DNA of 6,973 bases from DATJQA01 sp038057515 (lineage in GTDB: Bacteria > Patescibacteriota > Minisyncoccia > UBA6257 > 2-01-FULL-56-20): contig JBBUDB010000022.1 of NCBI GenBank assembly GCA_038057515.1, positions 1-6,973 of the forward strand, written 5' to 3'. Under the pieces are notes generated by a model. That model worked only from the letters and a program-made list of their open reading frames with translations. It was not told the origin of the DNA and did not search any database. Of this stretch, positions 4,419 through 6,973 are shown piece by piece. Positions within the stretch are counted from its first letter, which is position 1, and the number at the start of each line of letters is the position of its first letter. The translations under genes and the position numbers were made by a program.

Positions 4419-6620
4419 ATGAAAAAAACGTCATTCAAAATCGTTGGGATGCACTGCGCATCCTGCGTGGCTACGAACGAAGGTAGTTTAAAAGAGCTCC
4501 CCGGCGTGACGGCGGCTTCGGTTAATTTTGGCACCGAGACGGCAACGGTGGAGTTCGACGAAACGAAGATAAAAGAATCCACCTTGCACGAAGCCGTTGT
4601 GAAGAACGGATACAAAGTTCTTGCCGGAGAGGGCGCCGACCATGCTCATCATGAAATGGCGGCAGAGAACCTCTCGGCCACCAAGAGGCGGGCGTTTTGG
4701 GCGCTTGGATTGGCGCTCCCGGCCGTGCTTATTTCGATGATGAGTATCACGCTACCATTTGAGATTTTGGGGCAGAACCTTGCCCTTTGGCTCCAGGCGG
4801 CGCTGGGGGCGATCGTCATCCTTGGTTTCGGCTGGGAATTCCACCGTGGTTTCGCGAAGGAAGTACGCGCCGGTCGGGCCAGCATGGATACGCTCATTTC
4901 GCTTGGGACGCTCGCCGCGCTTGGTTACAGCGTGGTGGAGTTCGCGATCGGCGGCGACCGTTTCTATTTCGAAACCGGCGCCGTGATCGCCGCCCTCATA
5001 CTTCTGGGGCGCTACTTCGAAGCGCGAAGCCGCGGCGAGGCCTCGGCGGCCATTGAGAAGCTCATGCAACTTGGCGCGAAGACCGCGCGCCTCATCGAGA
5101 ACGGTTCGGAGCGGGAGATTTCCATTGAAGATGTTGTCGTTGGGAATGTTCTCCGCGTGCGCCCCGGCGAAAAGATACCCGTGGACGGCGTTGTGCTTCA
5201 GGGCTCATCGGTGGTGGACGAGTCGATGCTGACCGGCGAGAGCTTGCCGGTCGAGAAGCGCCTCGGCGACAACGTGTTCGGCGCGACGATGAACTCAGAC
5301 GGAACGATCGAAATCAAGGCCACGGTCGTAGGCGAGGGGACGATGCTCGCGCAGATCGTGCGCCTTGTGGCGGACGCGCAAGTGGCCAAGGCGCCGATCC
5401 AGAAGCTGGCCGACCGCGTGGCTGGCATCTTCGTGCCCGTTGTTCTCGTTATCGCCGCTTTAACCGTGATAGTTTGGGGCATGGCCTTCGGCGACTGGAC
5501 GGCCGGGTTCGTGAACGCCGTGGCGGTCCTCGTCATCGCTTGCCCCTGCGCCTTGGGGCTCGCCACGCCTACGGCGGTCATGGTGGGTACGGGTATCGGC
5601 GCGCGGCGGGGCATCATCATCAAAAATGGCGAGGCCCTGGAGCGAGCCAAGAAAATCGACGCCGTGGTCTTCGACAAAACCGGCACGCTTACGGCCGGAC
5701 GTCCGGCCGTGGTTGATACGGCCCTGGCGGCTGGTACCGATAAGGAAACATTGTTTGCGACCGCCGCCTCGGTCGAGGAGTTGTCCGAGCATCCGCTGGC
5801 CCGGGCAATCGTTGAAGCCAACTTTTCCAAGAAGTTACCCGCCACCGATTTTCGAAATCTTGCCGGTCGGGGCGCGCGCGCCAAGGTTGGCGGAGAGATC
5901 GTCATCGTCGGCAGTCCGCGCCTCATGCGCGAAGAAAATGTTTCGCTCGGCGATCTTGAGTCCCGCGTTGTAGATTTCGAATCCGTGGGACGGACGGCGG
6001 TTGTCGTCTCTCGTGGTGGCAAGGCGCTCGGCATAATCGCCATTGCCGACACACTGAAGCCGGACGCCAAGGAGGCAGTTTCGGAGCTGAAGCGTCAGGG
6101 TGTGCATGTGGTGATGCTTACTGGCGACAACAAACTGACGGCCGAGGCCATCGCCAAAGAAGTGGGCATCGAAGAGGTTGTCGCTGAAGTTTTGCCGGCC
6201 GATAAGGCCGCCACTGTCGAGCGCTTCCGGGCGGCGGGCCAGCGCATTGCTTTTGTGGGCGACGGCGTGAACGACGCGCCGGCGCTCGTCGTGGCCGATC
6301 TCGGCATCGCGCTTGGCACGGGCACCGACATCGCCATTGAAGCGGGGAACATCGTCCTCGTTGCGGGAAGTCCGATGAAGGTCGTCGAAGCCATCACTCT
6401 CGCGCGAGGCGTCTTTCGCGCCATCGGCCAGAATCTTTTCTGGGCGTTCGCCTACAACGTGGCGGCCGTGCCGCTTGCGGCGCTGGGGCTTTTGAACCCG
6501 ATGATCGCCGCCGGGGCGATGGCCTTTTCGAGCGTGAGCGTCATCGGTAATAGTTTGCGCCTTCGCCGTTTCGCTCCCAAAGAGACGCGCGCTACAATGG
6601 ACATGCATCATCACCAGTAA
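4419..6620 (+). CDS. copA: Cu(+)-exporting P1B-1 type ATPase, CopA-like
   Basis: The 733-residue pump uses ATP to move Cu(I) out of the cytoplasm. It has an N-terminal HMA domain with GMHCASC (10-16), then a His-rich linker (DHAHHEM, 74-80). The actuator motif TGES is at 272-275, the membrane metal site CPC at 375-377, and the phosphorylation motif DKTGT at 419-423. The nucleotide-domain SEHPL has His458-Pro459, TGDN is at 568-571 and the hinge GDGVND at 614-619. Tyr679-Asn680 in the seventh helix and Met701 with Ser704-Ser705 in the eighth give the YN/MxxSS signature that marks copper(I) members against the Zn/Cd group. Length is normal for a one-HMA bacterial CopA. The protein ends in a His/Met tail (MDMHHHQ). 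No Shine-Dalgarno is visible; the ATG follows the previous stop by 9 bases, so shared transcription or coupling is likely. Confidence 0.96.
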   Translation: MKKTSFKIVGMHCASCVATNEGSLKELPGVTAASVNFGTETATVEFDETKIKESTLHEAVVKNGYKVLAGEGADHAHHEMAAENLSATKRRAFWALGLALPAVLISMMSITLPFEILGQNLALWLQAALGAIVILGFGWEFHRGFAKEVRAGRASMDTLISLGTLAALGYSVVEFAIGGDRFYFETGAVIAALILLGRYFEARSRGEASAAIEKLMQLGAKTARLIENGSEREISIEDVVVGNVLRVRPGEKIPVDGVVLQGSSVVDESMLTGESLPVEKRLGDNVFGATMNSDGTIEIKATVVGEGTMLAQIVRLVADAQVAKAPIQKLADRVAGIFVPVVLVIAALTVIVWGMAFGDWTAGFVNAVAVLVIACPCALGLATPTAVMVGTGIGARRGIIIKNGEALERAKKIDAVVFDKTGTLTAGRPAVVDTALAAGTDKETLFATAASVEELSEHPLARAIVEANFSKKLPATDFRNLAGRGARAKVGGEIVIVGSPRLMREENVSLGDLESRVVDFESVGRTAVVVSRGGKALGIIAIADTLKPDAKEAVSELKRQGVHVVMLTGDNKLTAEAIAKEVGIEEVVAEVLPADKAATVERFRAAGQRIAFVGDGVNDAPALVVADLGIALGTGTDIAIEAGNIVLVAGSPMKVVEAITLARGVFRAIGQNLFWAFAYNVAAVPLAALGLLNPMIAAGAMAFSSVSVIGNSLRLRRFAPKETRATMDMHHHQ
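6593..6598 (+). promoter_or_regulatory. Possible internal -10 box before the CcdA-like gene
   Basis: TACAAT (6593-6598) matches 5 of 6 positions of the -10 consensus at the very end of the CopA-like gene, 24 bases before the next ATG. The hexamer 17 bases upstream (TTCGCT, 6570-6575) is a poor -35 box. Read-through from the upstream copper genes is a sufficient explanation for expression, so this stays tentative. Confidence 0.25.
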
Positions 6621-6622
6621 AT

Positions 6623-6973
6623 ATGAGCAAGCAGACAGTTGCTGTTCTCGCGCTCCTCATCACGCTTTTCGGCGCGGCGTTAGCGCTAAAGTTCACCGGC
6701 GCGGCGGCGGTCCTGACCATCGCCGCCACCGGCGGCGCGTGGTTGCCGGTAGTCATCGCGGCGGCCGCGCTCGTTGATTCCGTGAATCCCTGCGCGTTCT
6801 CGGTTCTTATCATTACCATCGGGTTTCTGATGAGCCTGGGTCGGTCGCGGCGGGGGATACTGGCCGTCGGCGGCACCTACATCGCCGGGCTCTTCACGGT
6901 CTACACGCTGATAGGCCTCGGTATCCTTCAGGCCCTCACGCTTTTCGGCGTGCCGCACGGCGCCTCTCGGATC
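6623..6973 (+). CDS. CcdA/DsbD-type membrane thiol-reductant transporter, 3' end outside window
   Basis: An ATG two bases after the copper ATPase stop opens a frame that stays open for 117 codons to the right edge, so the C-terminal part is missing. The visible protein is very hydrophobic. It has an N-terminal helix (about 6-22), a second helix with VDSVNPCAFSVLIITIGFL (51-69; Cys57 in the NPC motif), and further helices in GGTYIAGLFTVYTLIGLGILQAL (83-105). Asn-Pro-Cys in an early helix is typical of the CcdA/DsbD transmembrane family, which carries electrons from cytoplasmic thioredoxin to extracytoplasmic thiols. The family's second membrane cysteine would lie beyond the window. Close linkage to the copper genes suggests it keeps exported Cys ligands reduced or supports copper protein assembly (inference). 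No Shine-Dalgarno is seen, so coupling to the upstream gene is likely. Confidence 0.85.
   Translation, partial: MSKQTVAVLALLITLFGAALALKFTGAAAVLTIAATGGAWLPVVIAAAALVDSVNPCAFSVLIITIGFLMSLGRSRRGILAVGGTYIAGLFTVYTLIGLGILQALTLFGVPHGASRI

Noticed and set aside
5198..6070. Long antisense frame (290 codons) within the CopA-like gene
   Set aside because: It lies fully inside a well-supported conserved gene. Its composition (Ala/Thr/Ser/Arg/Pro-rich, no motifs) is what the reverse strand of G+C-rich code gives.

Overview
The window reads as a fragment of a Patescibacteria/CPR genome, probably Parcubacteria-like. This rests on recalled family resemblance and gene style, not on a marker gene. The cues are the small conserved hypothetical protein cut by the left edge, a small secreted Cys/Met protein with the look of other CPR proteins, a fused HMA/TauE-SafE/cupredoxin protein, very short spacers, and mostly absent Shine-Dalgarno sequences. 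All genes are on the + strand. No rRNA, tRNA, CRISPR array or insertion sequence is visible, and no gene-free stretch exceeds about 95 bases.

Left part (1-2444): the 3' end of a conserved hypothetical gene; a 92-base spacer with promoter-like sequence and a small hairpin; mnmA (tRNA U34 2-thiouridylase) with a long N-terminal extension and extra segments; and a CobO/BtuR-type corrinoid adenosyltransferase gene. Both mnmA and the adenosyltransferase gene carry short in-frame blocks built from 7-base repeat units. Each block has its own sequence. Two of those in mnmA can fold into hairpins.

Middle (2445-2999): a 127-codon gene for a small membrane-anchored or secreted Cys/Met protein. It has an extended -10 promoter placed so that the mRNA would have almost no leader. 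An 8-bp dyad followed by T5 straddles this promoter and the start codon. A terminator-like hairpin follows the gene, then a spacer with another 7-base tandem repeat.

Right part (3000-6973): a tight three-gene copper/thiol cluster. It encodes an HMA-TauE/SafE-cupredoxin fusion, a P1B-1 type Cu(+)-exporting ATPase (CopA-like), and the start of a CcdA/DsbD-type membrane thiol transporter that runs off the right edge. Gaps are 9 and 2 bases, so one transcript is likely. Working together, the HMA domains would bind Cu(I), the ATPase would export it, the cupredoxin domain could hold it outside the membrane, and the CcdA-like protein would pass reducing power across the membrane to keep thiols reduced. 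This part looks richer in G+C than the left part and shows none of the heptad blocks.

The most interesting observations are the recurring 7-base-period blocks inside genes and the promoter-straddling dyad that could terminate only read-through transcripts.
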